Origin: Endomychus coccineus
Taxonomy: Eukaryota > Arthropoda > Insecta > Coleoptera > Endomychidae
DNA length: 64,000 bases
Reading direction: 5' to 3'
Assembly (NCBI GenBank): GCA_958510875.1
Contig: OY294067.1
Coordinates: forward strand, 261,145,736-261,209,735
Shown here piece after piece: positions 23,470-35,535 of this stretch; the first letter of the stretch is position 1, and every line of letters begins with the position of its first letter. The notes under the pieces are model-generated. The model did no database searches, was not told the DNA's origin, and saw only the letters and a list, made by a program, of their open reading frames with translations. A program made the position numbers and the translations under genes.

Positions 23470-24160
23470 AAAGTTATCTAATTGTTATTTGTGTCTTCAT
23501 CATTCCTTCCCTGAAATAGACAGTTTATATATTTGACATACTGCTGATAAACGCTCGAAATTAAACTTGCTGAAATCTTTGAAAATTTACAAACACAAAA
23601 ACAATACTCAATTTGTTAATGATCAAACATACCTAATTTATTCACCATTATTTAAAGCTATTTAAGGTAAGTATTTCTTTCATGAGTTATTGTCCTGATT
23701 AGCTTGTATACTCTGCTATTACCAAGCAAATCATCATTTTCAGAATGTAATAATCTAGTATGTGATCCTATAGTAATAATCCTCTGGGTTCATGTACCGA
23801 CCGACCACAGCAATCTTTATAAATATCTACCGATAAGTATTTATAGTTGAAGTTATGTATTTTAATTGCATTCAAATACCGTCTGAAGATGTAATAACGC
23901 TGTAACTCGAATAATCGAAATTACAAAAAAATGTAATATCAACATACCTAGTAGTGAAAAAGTTGATGTCACACAAGTGTGAAATCATATGGATATTAAT
24001 ATTGTAATGTTAAATTCTCACAATTAATTTTTTTGTAGATTCGTACTGCCAGGTTTCGAGATTAATTATTACACCTCATCCTTAGATGTATAAAAAGAAT
24101 GGCTGTGATAAAGAAAATTGTATCAAAATTTGATAAAACAGTTGTAAAAATTTTTTATTT
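23470..24160. other. spacer between two head-to-tail PLE copies
   Basis: AT-rich, no recognised frame. Sequence just upstream of 24167 (repeated CAAAATTTGAT) may be PLE-derived. Confidence 0.35.
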
Positions 24161-24166
24161 CAAAAT

Positions 24167-25262
24167 TTGATCAAAATGGTCGAAAATTTTGTTGCCTTCC
24201 TCAATCATTTGAATTCATCACATCCCCATATCCTTTTCACCATGGAAGTTGAATCGGAAGGTTCACTCCCGTTCCTAGATGTATTAGTTAGTCGACAGAC
24301 TGACGGTACTTTAGGACATTCTGTCTATCGAAAATTCACTCAAACCGGTAGATACCTCAATGAACTTTCTCACCATAACCCTGCCCAAAAGCAATATGTC
24401 ATAAACTCCTTGGTCCACAGAGGTGTCAAATTATCTCAACCCCAATCCTTAAAATTAGAATTGAAACATCTTTCATCTGTCTTATTATCGAATAATTTCT
24501 CCCATTACATCATTCAAAAAGCCATAAAGAAATATACTTGGCCTAAAATTTCAAATCTACCAGAGCCACAAACTCCCTCACCTACTTTATTCACTATCTT
24601 TCATATATTGAACATCTAAAAGATCGAATTTCCAAAATCCTTGAGAAACATAATATTTCTACTTGGTTTTCAACACTTCCAAAACTATCTCAGTTTTACA
24701 AACGTATCAAAGATCTCCTCCCTCCTCTTCACTTAGAAGGTGTTTATATCGTAACCTGTTATTGCGGTGAAGTCTACATTGATAAAACAGGTCGTACAGT
24801 AGCTACTCGTGTGAAAGACATGGGTGCTGTACAAGACTTTGTGACACCAGTAGATCTGCACTTGCGGAACAACTAATCCTTTTCGAAAATACTAAAATCT
24901 TAGCCCGAGCCTCAAACTTTTGTCAGCGGAAAATCCTTGGAAGCTATAGAGATCCTAAACATCGATATAATCTAAGTCGTGTCTCAGGATATCACCTTCA
25001 CAACATTTGGAAAGCCATCCTCGAACATTCATCTTCGCACATGACCACACAACGGCAGGGTCAGGTACCAGGACGGAGTTAACCACCCGAATGAAGGCAG
25101 TAAACTGTGTAACCTGAAGGATTTTTCCTAAAATAAATACGGCTACATAAACCAGTAGAATCTGTTACAGTTCAAGCCTTAAGCATGCCCTATAATGGTT
25201 GGCGAAACGTCGGCATCAAGTCGTGCTATTGTGACACGGTACCCATCTTGAAGGCAAGATTT
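24167..25262 (+). pseudogene. Penelope-like element: RT thumb, GIY-YIG endonuclease and 3' end
   Basis: Begins after the palm: FVAFLNHLNSSHPHILFTME, SLPFLDVLVSR, VYRKFTQTGRYLN and INSLVHRGV, the PLE thumb. A 150-codon frame ends near 24620; in another frame follow KDRISKILEKHNIST, LPPLHLEGVYIVTC and VYIDKTGRTVATRVKD, the GIY-YIG nuclease (expected 'YIGKTGR'; the G is D here). Then come NIWKAILEHSSSHMTTQ and a 3' region with GGTTGGCGAAACGTCGGC. That region is the right half of a hammerhead whose CTGAAGA half has been removed by a small deletion. The nuclease would cut target DNA for integration. Copy is dead. Confidence 0.85.
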
Positions 25263-25269
25263 TTCACAA

Positions 25270-26180
25270 TAATACAATGTTCTAAAACAATTCTATGGTT
25301 TCTTGATTACGATAAAATACATCTTCCTCTTCAGGCACAGACATATCAATCCTAGAAGCGATACTTCTGTATCCAGTAAACTTACAATACTGGGATCGAA
25401 TGCTTACGGCTTAAAGTTAATCCATTATCCTGCAGCAGAATTTCTGTTATTCACACATTGATGACGTTACGATATATGAATAGATATATTTGCAAACCAC
25501 ATCTCATATATTCGCGATAAATATGTATTGATCAATTCATTCCTCATGATATTCTATTACAAATGTGTAGAAAACGAGCTTTTGTGGCGCTAAAAGTCGA
25601 CTGGGATCTAGTAATGTTGTGATTTGACTTGAGTCGTATATCCACGTTTTACATTATGTTCAGTCATAAATTGGTCCACATAAACAAACAGTTTATGTCA
25701 CGTAAGAACTGTAAACCAGCATCTAGTAACATTAAATGATAAAACCAGTCATTATTTATAGCACGACCAGAGTGTGGCTTAGTTTGTGGCTGACACTATT
25801 AAACAATCCAAAAAAGTGAATCTATATAAATGCATCAACTCACTTATAATAGAATATAGTTGTTTACGTGGGAAGCTTCACCAACAGTGATTTGTAGACT
25901 CAACTCAGATGACACTAATGAGTCTATCAATATTAAGCACACAATGCTAAGTGTATTTTCATTTCAAAATACTTGTCATTAGAGTAGGCCATGACATTCT
26001 GGAATCACGTTACTAGTTATTTCGTACTTATACTTTGGTTGCGGCTAGCAACCAGTCTGCAGCATTTTACACACACTGGAAATCTTTCTCAACCAAGCTG
26101 ATGTTAATTAATCACAGCTTGACAATTTCATTTCGATATTAGGGTAGAAACAATTATTTTTATAATTAATAGTTGAAGCT
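25270..26180. other. no recognised gene
   Basis: AT-rich. No coding motif or repeat structure recognised. Confidence 0.35.
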
Positions 26181-26188
26181 GTTACTTT

Positions 26189-27880
26189 ATGGTAATTTTT
26201 CATCATTATAATCATTCTCACCATTCTTCTGATATTGAACATAGAAATGTAAGCATTAACTTCAACGATCAAATGGTTCACAGGGTTGATTCAATATATC
26301 TATTCGACTGTACAACTGATGAAATCTGTCAGATAGTGATAAATTTTAAGCCTAAAAACTCGGCAGGTTTTGACGGCGTATGCCCAAAGATACTTAAAAT
26401 GTGTATCAAATTATTAGTTAACCCTCTTCAACATATATTCAACAACTCACTAAACCGAACCACTAAAATTGGCAATTATTATTCCTCTTCATAAGAAAGG
26501 AGATTCTAAGCTGCTCGAAAACTATCGTTCAATTATTTTGCTATCAGTTTTCTCGAAAATATTGGAAACTGCAATCTTCAATAGAGTAACTCGCTTCCTA
26601 AACAGCGTGAACTTTTAAATCGTTCTCAACATAGGTTTATAAGAGGTAGGTCTACGGACACCGCTTTGTTTAATTTTGTGAACTATATAATTCATGCATT
26701 AGATGATGAGGAAATTGTATGTGGTGTTTCCTTGACTTGTCTAAGACATTCGATGCTCTTGATACTGTTTCTCTACTTGCTAAATTATCACAAATTGGGA
26801 TTAGGGGTAATAATGCCCGGAACTGGTATAAAACCTACGTACCTATCAAACAGAAAACAAAAAGTTTTAATCAAAGACAAGGGTGAAACATATGATTCTG
26901 ATACGCTTGTAACAAACGTTGGAGTCCCTCAAGGAAGAATCCTTTTATTCATACTATTCATCAATGACATTTATATTGTGTCACTTGACACAAATACTGA
27001 GTTAGGAAATTATGCAGACGACACGAATATGTTTGTAAAAGGTTCATCCCTGTATGATATCAAATAGACAGGTAAGCTTTTATGGAAGCAGCTCAAGGAC
27101 TGGTTTTATATAAATCAACTACTTCTTGATGGGTCGGAAACAAATTCAACAGACAGATCCGAGTATCAGGCTCCAGAGTTCTTCGATTATGGAGAAATAT
27201 GCCTTTCTATTTCTGAAAGGGAAAAATTTCTAGGCGTCACAATTGACGAACATCTAAAATGGTATTAACGTACTCTTGAAAAAACTGAATAAAGTATGCT
27301 TTGTATTGAGGGTGTTATCCAGAACGGTGGGCCCTAGTTTCCCAAGGAGTGTTTATTTTGCCAATTTTTATTTCAGCCTTAAATATGCTGTTGTGATCTG
27401 GGGAGGTTCTTCAAGACTAATAGATATCTTTAAGCTGCAAAAACGAGCTCTTAGAAATGAAATTCAATCAGTCATGTAAAGGTAAATTTTCTAGTAACCA
27501 GTTTTTAACAACACCAGGCCTGTATATCTTTGAACGCCTACTTTTTTTGCAAAAAAAATCAGTACATATCTTCACAGGAACTAATAGATCATGAATATAA
27601 CACGAGAAATGAAAATAACTCCGTTGGAATTTTTAAATAGTAAATAGCTCACCCTTAAATCAGTTACTATGTAAATAGAAAAATTTCAACCCGATTTTAT
27701 ATTAACTGTATATTTTTTGCCATTGTTAGATATAATTTTAAATTTAATGTGTTCTGTTCTGTATAGTTTTTAAGATACTAATATGATTGTTTTATTCTCA
27801 TTGTACATGAGTCGCTTCTCACTGTTTCATTATAATTGTTTACTGAAGCTTAATGAATTACTTTACTTTACTTATTTACA
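26189..27880 (+). pseudogene. LINE family B, RT to 3' tail
   Basis: A longer sister of the copy at 9.4 kb. It shows INFKPKNSAGFDGVCPKIL, IIIPLHKKGDSK, NYRSIILLSVFSKILE, a frame-shifted 'LDLSKAFDALD' (motif A), TYLSNRKQKVLIK, NVGVPQGRILLFILFINDI (motif B), GNYADDTNMF (motif C, both D kept), FLGVTIDEHLKWY, VLRVLSRTVGPS and LQKRALRNE. The 3' UTR ends in ACTTTACTTTACTT. At least five frame breaks. 5'-truncated: no endonuclease is visible upstream of 26189. Jockey/CR1 group by motif style. Confidence 0.87.
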
Positions 27881-27884
27881 ACAG

Positions 27885-29690
27885 CTTTCTGTACAACAAC
27901 ATTTTGAGAATAACCTTCTTACCTTCATAAGAAACAATATTTAGAGACTATTGAGGTATCAATTCAAACAATAGAAGTTCTGATCAACAGACGAGATATA
28001 TTTCTTATTTCTTTCAGAGTCTTGAAATGGCCAATATTTTCGAAAGTTTGGAATTATTTTTCTTTCACCAGTCGTTCTTGTTTTCTACTTGAGTTATATC
28101 ATCATCTAACTGAGAGTTCCGGTATGCCCATATTGGGAAAATGATTTAAATTTTGAGGTAAAAATGAACATCCTCTGAAAAAAGTGCTTTGTTTTGCTCA
28201 TTTGTACACTGGAACTTTTACCAACTATTGAAATGAAGCTTGGGTAGATAAACCGAGTGTTAATTGAACTGAGAAACAGCCTCTTTGGATGGACTCTCAA
28301 TTTGATTGGATCACACTGTATCCATCGTCGATTCTCATGAAGAGATTATAGGTATTTGACAAATAGTCTCTTTCAAATACGGTGCCTCTCATACATTAAT
28401 TATTCCTATATTAGGATAGTACCAGATATCTCCAACCAAGGTCGAAACATGTTGATATCCGAAATATTTTCTACTTTCGTAAATAAGTTTTTTGGGATTC
28501 CATTTTTCTTGAGGTATTTATTAGCCATGTAAGTAGTCGTTTAAGCAGTATTTACAGTTCTTCTGTAGTAGTACTAGAATGAACTTGGGAATATTTTTGC
28601 ACATGAAGCTAGAGCAGTAAGAAAGACCAGCAGAATGGGGCATAAACCTAATGCACTTAATAGCTTCTGCTCAAAAGATTTTTTTACGTCTGTTACTGTA
28701 AACAAATCAAAGTTTTTGGAAAGTGACTACTGTCTTGGCTTTCATTCTCACACAGGACCAATCGAAAGACTAGTCATGAACGATTAGAGGTGGGAACATT
28801 TTATTGTCTTGAAAAATTAGCCCGGGATTCAATTGACTGACCTGTCTTGGATTACTGAATTAAATAACTTACTGTACTGTGCTAATAATGCCGGGCACAC
28901 GGAAACACTACTGGTCTGATTAATCAGCCTGGCCAGGCTACTGGCCTCATGTGCAATATGGTTATATGTATAGCGTTTCCATATACAGGATGGAGCAAAA
29001 GATGTGTATCGGTTTATAAAGGCTATTGAAAAAAAGGGGCCACTTACAGAAATGAGGCTTATTTTATTCGAATCAGTAAACATCCCCATTTTTTTTATGA
29101 AGTTCTGATGATCAGGAAGATGATGGCCGTCAGCAGCGATGTACTGATGAAGGCGATTTTATAATTCTTGAAATTGAATCTGCTATTTATACCTGCTTAT
29201 TGGTTACGTCATAGCAACCTTTCTCTAACCAATTATAAATTGATTTTCGTATACCAGAGTGCCATATTTTTTCCAGTATTATACTACGCTACGGTACTCC
29301 GCCTAGTTCCACTTTTCCGAGAATCCTCCAGATTCTAGACTAATGAGATTTGAGCATTTTCTACTATATGATTGTTCGTTTATTTTAGCTTTATTTATGA
29401 TTGACTCAAATTGATTTGAAATAATTGTTCCTTATTTCCGTGTCTTCATTTGATATATAACTATTCATTTCTTTTCTAAATTTTACTTATTACTTTGATG
29501 ACATTTCAAGATATTTGATTTTAAATTGATATTACCTTCAGTTGACCTTATTTTATTTCGAAATTCTTTCAAGCTACTTTATTTTTACTTATATCCTTTT
29601 ATTTCTTATTTATCTAATAAACTATTAACACATTCTCTGATCTACTTATTATTACACTTCACTGCACATGTACTAGTGTATTCTCCATTC
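27885..29690. other. no recognised gene
   Basis: 1.8 kb without an assignable gene. Short unassigned frames at 28106-28300 (-) and 28829-29089 (-). An ATACAGGATGGAGCAAAAG block near 28983 resembles the start of a dispersed DNA element, similar in its first bases to 51362, but I could not find its other end. Confidence 0.3.
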
Positions 29691-29762
29691 TACGAGGGCA
29701 AGGTGAAAAGTCCCTGAAAAATGAAACAAGAAATGATTTATTTGGTCAAAACTTATTTTAGT
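29691..29762 (-). mobile_element. solo mariner end (TIR plus subterminal)
   Basis: CGAGGGCAAGGTGAAAAGTC and the following bases through CAAAACTTATTTT match the reverse complement of the right end of the mariner at 62199-63281, including the subterminal sequence beyond the TIR. A TA precedes it. No transposase or opposite end follows, since a different inverted-repeat element starts 12 bp later. So this is a truncated end. Confidence 0.75.
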
Positions 29763-29773
29763 TCTCATATATA

Positions 29774-29990
29774 ATACCACTAGAGATGAAATTTTGCTGA
29801 CAAAATTTCTCGATTGTAATATGAAAGTTTGTTGCTTAGGCAATTTCGCGAATGACATTTGTATCAAAGTCACGAGCCGTCAGGCGAGTGATTTTGGAAA
29901 AAATGTCATGAACGAAATTGCCGATAAGCAACAAACTTGAATGTTACAAGAGAGAAATTTTACCTGCTTAAATTTCATCTCGAGTGGTAT
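29774..29990. mobile_element. 217-bp inverted-repeat MITE
   Basis: Nearly the whole element is an inverted repeat. The left arm starts ATACCACTAGAGATGAAATT and the right, reverse complemented, starts ATACCACTCGAGATGAAATT. Both continue through AAATTTCTC, GTTTGTTGCTTA and CAATTTCG to GACAT, about 95 bp per arm, with a short central spacer. No coding capacity. Confidence 0.85.
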
Positions 29991-30329
29991 TCGACATGAC
30001 TATTTCACGAGAAAATATGTCTAATAGTAATATGGTCACATTTGAGAAAGTCAAGAAAATAACGATTCATGGGACAAACAATGTTTTGAAATAATGAATT
30101 GGAACATGTTAAAATTAATTTTTGAAGTAAAAGTTACAATTGTTATAGTTAATTATTTGGGAATTGTTCCAGGACAGTAACAATAACAGTATATGATATT
30201 ATTATATATTCATACATATATATATATATATTGGCATACATCATTCAGATATTCAGATGTATATATATAATACTCATCAATCATTATTGACGGTATTGTC
30301 ATTGATTTGTTTGTATCTGTACCTGTTGT
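29991..30329. other. AT-rich spacer with TA microsatellite
   Basis: Contains a CATACATATATATATATAT tract near 30212. No gene seen. Confidence 0.4.
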
Positions 30330-30485
30330 TATTATGTAGAGCGAGACATTAAGTCATAATGGCGTCGAGCTCTACGGTAAGTAAAGTGTAGCTCTTTTTA
30401 TAAGTGTGTGTTTGTATTCCTATGCCTCCACCAGGACCACGGGTCAGCTTAGGGCGAACCGCTCGACTTTAAGAGCTGATCCCCA
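30330..30485 (+). repeat. LTR-like repeat shared (inverted) with 15.9-16.04 kb
   Basis: TTATTATGTAGAGCGAGACAT, TAATGGCGTCGAGCTCTAC and CCACCAGGACCACGGGTCAG are found in the same order on the opposite strand at 16034 to 15910, next to the right direct repeat of the LTR-like element. The copy here has no 305-bp repeats around it, so it is a truncated or solo remnant of the same family. Confidence 0.7.
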
Positions 30486-30489
30486 CAAT

Positions 30490-32580
30490 GTTATTCACAT
30501 TGAGTCATTAAGTTCTAATCTTTTTCACACTCTTATAACTGAAGTTTACATATACGTAGAGTTATTGTGTCATATGGGAGATTTCCATCTCTATAAATCC
30601 AACTAGTCTTAAAGCCCCTACCAGATGTGTTTATCAACACTTTCCTTTGGCAACTTTTCTTGGTAATGCCATATCACACATGCACACCTAGAGGTCTTGT
30701 GGATTTTTCACCATATGTTATTCTTCACAATGAAAATTATACATCCTTAATATGAATAATACTACTTTTAGTATTGTAATTTCCACAATATAAATTATAA
30801 AACTAATGACTAATGAATCATTTTTTATTAATATAATATCTACTACAATCTTATGAACTTTAACAGTTGAATTAAATTTCCCTTATTTTATATTCATTCT
30901 TTTTCTGTTTGTTTTCTTCCTCAGGTCTGCGCTCAAATACTTAGTGTCTCTAGCACGTGACGTTTCTTGCCACATTTTGGCGATTGTTACTTACAACGGC
31001 TTCAACACTCTTTCAAGTCTACCAGATCTGAATCCGATTAACTTTATGTTGATTTCTCGGGCGCCAGAGATTTTTGTGAAGGTCTACTACTTGTTGAGGG
31101 CTTGTGCTATGCTACTCACCACAAAGCGTATCACAGTGTTATCTATGGATAGCCTTGTCCCGGGTAGTGTCAGTGGAGTAAGTAACCAGGGGTCAATGGG
31201 GCAGATTGAATAGTATTAGAATTGCAGGCTTTGATTGTAATTAATAGTTGATTACTTATCGGTTACTTGAGTAAGTTATACGTTTCGTTAAATAAACAAG
31301 GAACATCCCAATAATAAGTTTATTTATGTAGGAAGCTTTAACTTTGATATGTAGTATATGTAACTTTATCACTGTATACCAATGCATCTTACACACGAAT
31401 AGACATTATCATTATTATTATTATACAGTAGTAGTATGTATCAAACTGAGATAAATGTAGTTCATAAACGTGTATGAAAGAAGATTTCCGTTGATAATTC
31501 TCATTCTACTATATTATCTGTGCCAGAACAATACCTATATGTTTTGTCCTCACACTTCTCCCCCCGAAGAAACCACATTTTTTGGAATTATTTCAACCGG
31601 TAAATGTAAAATATTTTTATCTCGTACTCAGTTAATTTCTAATGAGCAGGTTAACATTCTCCGCGGCGCATCATGGAACATTTCATACATTTATGGGATT
31701 TATACAATTTGCAAACAGATAACTTTGTAATAGGTAACACTTAGGTTGCATTGCTTTGTGTAGTTAATTCGTAACGCACGGCTGCTCACGTTTGATTACT
31801 ACGCTTGGCTTCTAAATACGTCTAATCATCGTATCTTTTTCCAAGTCGGACTCGTAATTACTAGATTCGCTCATTAGTTACAGGATGATAACTCAATTCA
31901 ATCAGAGCCGCACTCGATAACTAAATTTACTAAAAGACACTTTAGAGAATTCGTATTACGAGTGACTGATTTAATCAGATTCCTGTAAACCTGTTGACGA
32001 TATCGACATTCATTATCCTGCTGCCACATAGTCAATCCAATTCTCTCATGTATTGGATGGTTAATTGAGACAAAATAATGGACATAAGGCAGATATCGAA
32101 AATCAGAGAACAAATATCTAATTAATTCCGAAAGTTTTCATTCGTTGGGCCAAGAACAAAATCCCAGCATATAACTAGTTTAAAGGACCATTACTTGAGA
32201 ATCCAGATACATTGAAACATTATTCGGTTTGCATGGCTTCTTTTTCTATTCCGCTCCACTACGCTTGTGACTTCTATAATGAAACGCGAATGCTAGTGCA
32301 TTTTAGTTGTTAAGGATGGATTGAGCTTCCTATTGTTTGAATTTCAACTTTTAATGAATCAAGAAGAACCCTCCACCAACGGTATGGATACTGCTGGTTA
32401 TCACAGTGATGTAATGAAGTGCCACAACCGTCTCAAAGGAATATGATATTCAATAACAGTTAAATGGAAACAATATAAGTACATTATGTTAACACCACAG
32501 TTGTTGCGCTTGGTAAAAATGAATAAGCCATCACCAGTATACGTAGCTGTTAGCTGAGAGATATGTGCATCGATTCCTTA
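30490..32580. other. no recognised gene
   Basis: Two kilobases without assignable coding sequence. Frames at 30944-31213 (+) and 31470-31730 (+) lack recognisable motifs. 31740-32000 is somewhat richer in CG dinucleotides but shows nothing identifiable. Confidence 0.3.
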
Positions 32581-32586
32581 ATCACA

Positions 32587-32996
32587 TCAGGGAACTCCAA
32601 ACTTTCCAGCTTTAGGGTCATACTGTTTACTGCAGTAAGTTCCAAGGGCTGAAACCGTTTTAATTTTCCTGCCATTATGTATAATTTCTAGACTAGTCGC
32701 CGAGTACGCGCCCTGAGCGAGCATACGCTTGCTAAATTCGCTAATTAAATTACTATTGTGTACCAACTGTACTTTATCGTCCGCGACAATTGACGATACC
32801 TGGTGGTCACACGCGGAAATAGCGCTAGTAGTACTTTCGAAAGCGTAGTAACCATTAAACATTCGCGAATAATTTCGTTGTCTCGAGAAAGCTCTGGTGT
32901 GTTCCAATCACTTCTAGATGACAGTAATTGGAGTATTAAAAGACTAGCGGCGCGACCACGAGTCAGTCCGCCTGAAGAAGGCGAAGAAACCGACAT
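32587..32996 (-). other. unassigned open region, possible exon
   Basis: On the minus strand a 106-codon frame (to a TGA at 32587) contains MFNGYYAFESTTSAISACDH, HNSNLISEFSKRMLAQG and YDPKAGKFGVP. A partly overlapping frame starts at an ATG near 32996 with a Ser/Gly/Arg-rich stretch. Base composition is less AT-rich than the surroundings. I do not recognise the product. The 106-codon frame starts with a non-ATG codon, so if real it would be an exon or a fragment. Confidence 0.25.
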
Positions 32997-33112
32997 TGTC
33001 TGTTGACATGAAGTAGTGCGTCACTCCTTAAAACGTGTTTGTGCGTGTTCAAACGACATCTTTGTAACAGTATTTTTATTTGACTTGTTGTTTTTGTGTG
33101 TGATTTACTAGA

Positions 33113-34440
33113 ATGGAAAAGAAGTGAAAAGTAGACAATGAATGCAGAACATTGAAACATCGATGGAACTTTCAATATTTCGTAATTGATTCCAGTAAGA
33201 AGGGACCAGGTTTGATTTGCAATAAAACCATAGCCGTTCTTAAAGAATATAACATTAAACGTCATTATGAAACGGAACATTTTCAAAATTACTCATAATA
33301 TACAGGAAGTTTGCGGCAGAAAAATTTGAAACTTTGAAATGCGAATTGAAATCGCAGCAATGTTTGTTTACGAAAATCAATACTGAGCAAAAGGCTGCAA
33401 TTCGTGCCAGCTTTCGTGTGGCTCTTGAAACTGCGAAACGTATAAATCACCGTGGCTCGGACCGTTGAAAACATCGCAGAAAATACAGCATCTCAACTGT
33501 CTGCAAAAATGGACATCTTGAGTGGTTTTCTCTGGCCTTGGCCGAGTCAACGGATGTGTCAGATACTGCTCAGATGTTGATTCTTATTCGAGGAGTAGAT
33601 AAAAGGTTTGAAGAACTTCTTGATATCGATAGTATTCACGGCAAGACTACTGGGGAAGACATTTTCAAGGGAGTTGAAAATGCCATTAATGAAAAGAACC
33701 TTCGATGGAAAAACTTGAAATCTATTACTACTGATGGAGGATTCATCAACAGCTCTTGTGCGGAAAATGTTTGGATATGTCTGAAGTTCTAAAACCAGTC
33801 ATAACAGTTGTCAATTTCATCAGATCTACTGGGCTGCTTCACCGACAATTCCTCTAGTTTATTGAAGAGATTGAAGAAAATGACTTACCATATCATACTG
33901 CCGTACACTGGTTTAGTTGCGGAAAAGTCCTTCGGCGCTTTTTTGAGCAGTGATCGAAATTTTTTTGATTGAAAGCATCGTCCCCTTACGGCCTTTCCAA
34001 ATTACAAAATAGCGAATGACTGTGCAAGTTAGCATTCTATGTCGATTTGACAAAACGTATGAACGAATCAAATTTGTAATTGCTCCTTCCTGATTTATAC
34101 ACTAATATCAAATCGTTCCGGCAGAAAATGAAACTGTTTTAATCACAATTACGTGTGAAAAATGTTTCACACATTTCAAATTACATGAAATATTCAGCCA
34201 CACTATTGAGACTGAGTTTCCCGTCCATTTTGCAATCGAAGCTTTGAGTGGTTTGAAGATAATTTTGTTACTTGTTTCTCAAAGTTTGATGTCATTGCGA
34301 ATGAAACTAATATTTTCAAAATCTTTTTGATACTGACATCGAAACAGTAGCCCCGGAACTTCAAATTGAAATTATTGATTTTCAATGCAGGGATATAATT
34401 AAGAACAAATATCAAAGTCATCTTTGTTTTAATTTTATAA
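33113..34440 (+). pseudogene. hAT transposase pseudogene (BED-finger, ZBED5/GTF2IRD2-like)
   Basis: hAT transposases cut and paste DNA with 8-bp target duplications. From the ATG at 33113 the frames give MEKK, KVDNECRTLKHRWNFQYFV, GLICNKTIAVLKEYN and KRHYETEH (BED-type finger with C and H-x3-H visible). Then come SLALAESTDVSDTAQMLI (the catalytic-D 'SLALDESTD' block, here with D replaced by A: 'LAEST'), GVDKRFEELLDI, TTGEDIFKGVENAI, LKSITTDGG (second catalytic D), LKPVITVVNFIRSTGLLHRQ, AVHWFSCGKVLRRFFE, and near the end APELQIEIIDFQCRDIIKNK. The C-terminal dimerisation domain is missing where a foldback element begins. Several stops and frameshifts. Element ends were not found. Confidence 0.82.
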
Positions 34441-34486
34441 GCGTCTTCCACTGGTATAATTTGATAATTTTCATTAATTTCCTCGT

Positions 34487-35535
34487 GGGCGCCCTGACAA
34501 AGAGCTTATCTTCGAGAATTACGTTTCAATTTCGTTCAAAGTGCAACTCGGGGGGTTTTTGAGATCGCTGATCACGACTATGATGGTCTGTCGATGCACC
34601 TAGAAACCAGGGCGCCCTGGGGAAGCCAAGCACGTAGCCAGGGTTTCGCGAAGAGGGCAGTAGACTCCCACCTCCTCCGAAACCTGTTTGGATATCGATT
34701 GTTATATGTAGAGCAAGAATTTAATGTTCTGGCAACGTGCCTGGAAGCGCTCATCTCTGCGGATTACAGATATACGCAAGCATACGTTGGCACATATATA
34801 CAGGTATCCTTGAGATAGATGTTTTCGGGTCCAATGATGATAATAGTAATAATGTGCGTGTTGAATGGAGGCAGACACGATTCTGTGGCGTCCTAGGATA
34901 GACGCTGTCGGCTTTTGCACACGTTTTTTTTCTAATATTGTAGGTTATAATCGACTATCGTTGATGTACCTGCAACAAATGAATGTTTATTCAAAAAACA
35001 TCTTGTCACTTTTATTTGTAATTTATAGAATACTCGCGTATAAACTACAATATTTGAAAAAAAAAAGTGCAAAAGCCGACAGCGTCTGTCCTAGGACGCC
35101 GCAAAATCGTGTCAACAGGCACATTATTACTATTATTAACATCTGTCCCAAGGATACCTGTATGTATGTGTCAACGTGTGCGTGCGTATATCCGAAATCC
35201 GCAGAGATGAGCGCTTCCAGGCACGTAGCAAAAACATTTTTTCGGCCGGGGGCAAATTTTATATTTCTAACGATAAAAAAGTTTCAAAATTCTTGCTCTA
35301 CATATAACAATCAAAACCCGAAAAGGTTTCGGAGTAGGTGGGAGTCTACCGCCCCCTTCACCAACCTCTAGCTACGTGCTTGGCTTCACCAGGGAGCCCT
35401 GGTTTCTAGGTGCATCGACAGACCTTTTGACTGTCACACTCGTGATCAGCGACCTCAAAAACCCCAGAGCATTTGCACTTTGAACGGAATTGAAACGTGA
35501 TTGTAGAAGATGAGTTCTCCGCCAGGGCGTCCTGG
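34487..35535. mobile_element. ~1.05-kb foldback element with 430-470-bp inverted arms
   Basis: The left arm (34487-34920) and right arm (35067-35535) are diverged inverted copies around a 146-bp spacer. Shared blocks include AGCACGTAGC, TGGAAGCGCTCATCTCTGCG, GTATCCTTG, AGACGCTGTCGGCTTTTGCAC and CAAGAATTT...ACATATAACAATC. CCAGGGCGCCCTGG at 34608 is itself a perfect palindrome. A second partial unit follows to about 35590 (GTGCATCGGCGGACC, TCGTGATCAGCGAC). No transposase. It directly adjoins the hAT pseudogene and truncates its 3' end. Arms have indels of tens of bases, so it is not young. Confidence 0.82.

Noticed and set aside
23267..23536. 89-codon open frame as a small protein
   Set aside because: It runs across the PLE 3' region and the hammerhead-like motif; the sister copy at 25.1 kb conserves the DNA structure, not the frame.
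30212..30240. TA-rich tract as a promoter
   Set aside because: A plain dinucleotide microsatellite with no downstream gene.
32970..33000. CTGAAGAAGGCGAAGAAACCGAC as another hammerhead motif
   Set aside because: Core-like words are present, but the stem II segment (AGGCGAA) cannot pair and no PLE sequence is nearby.
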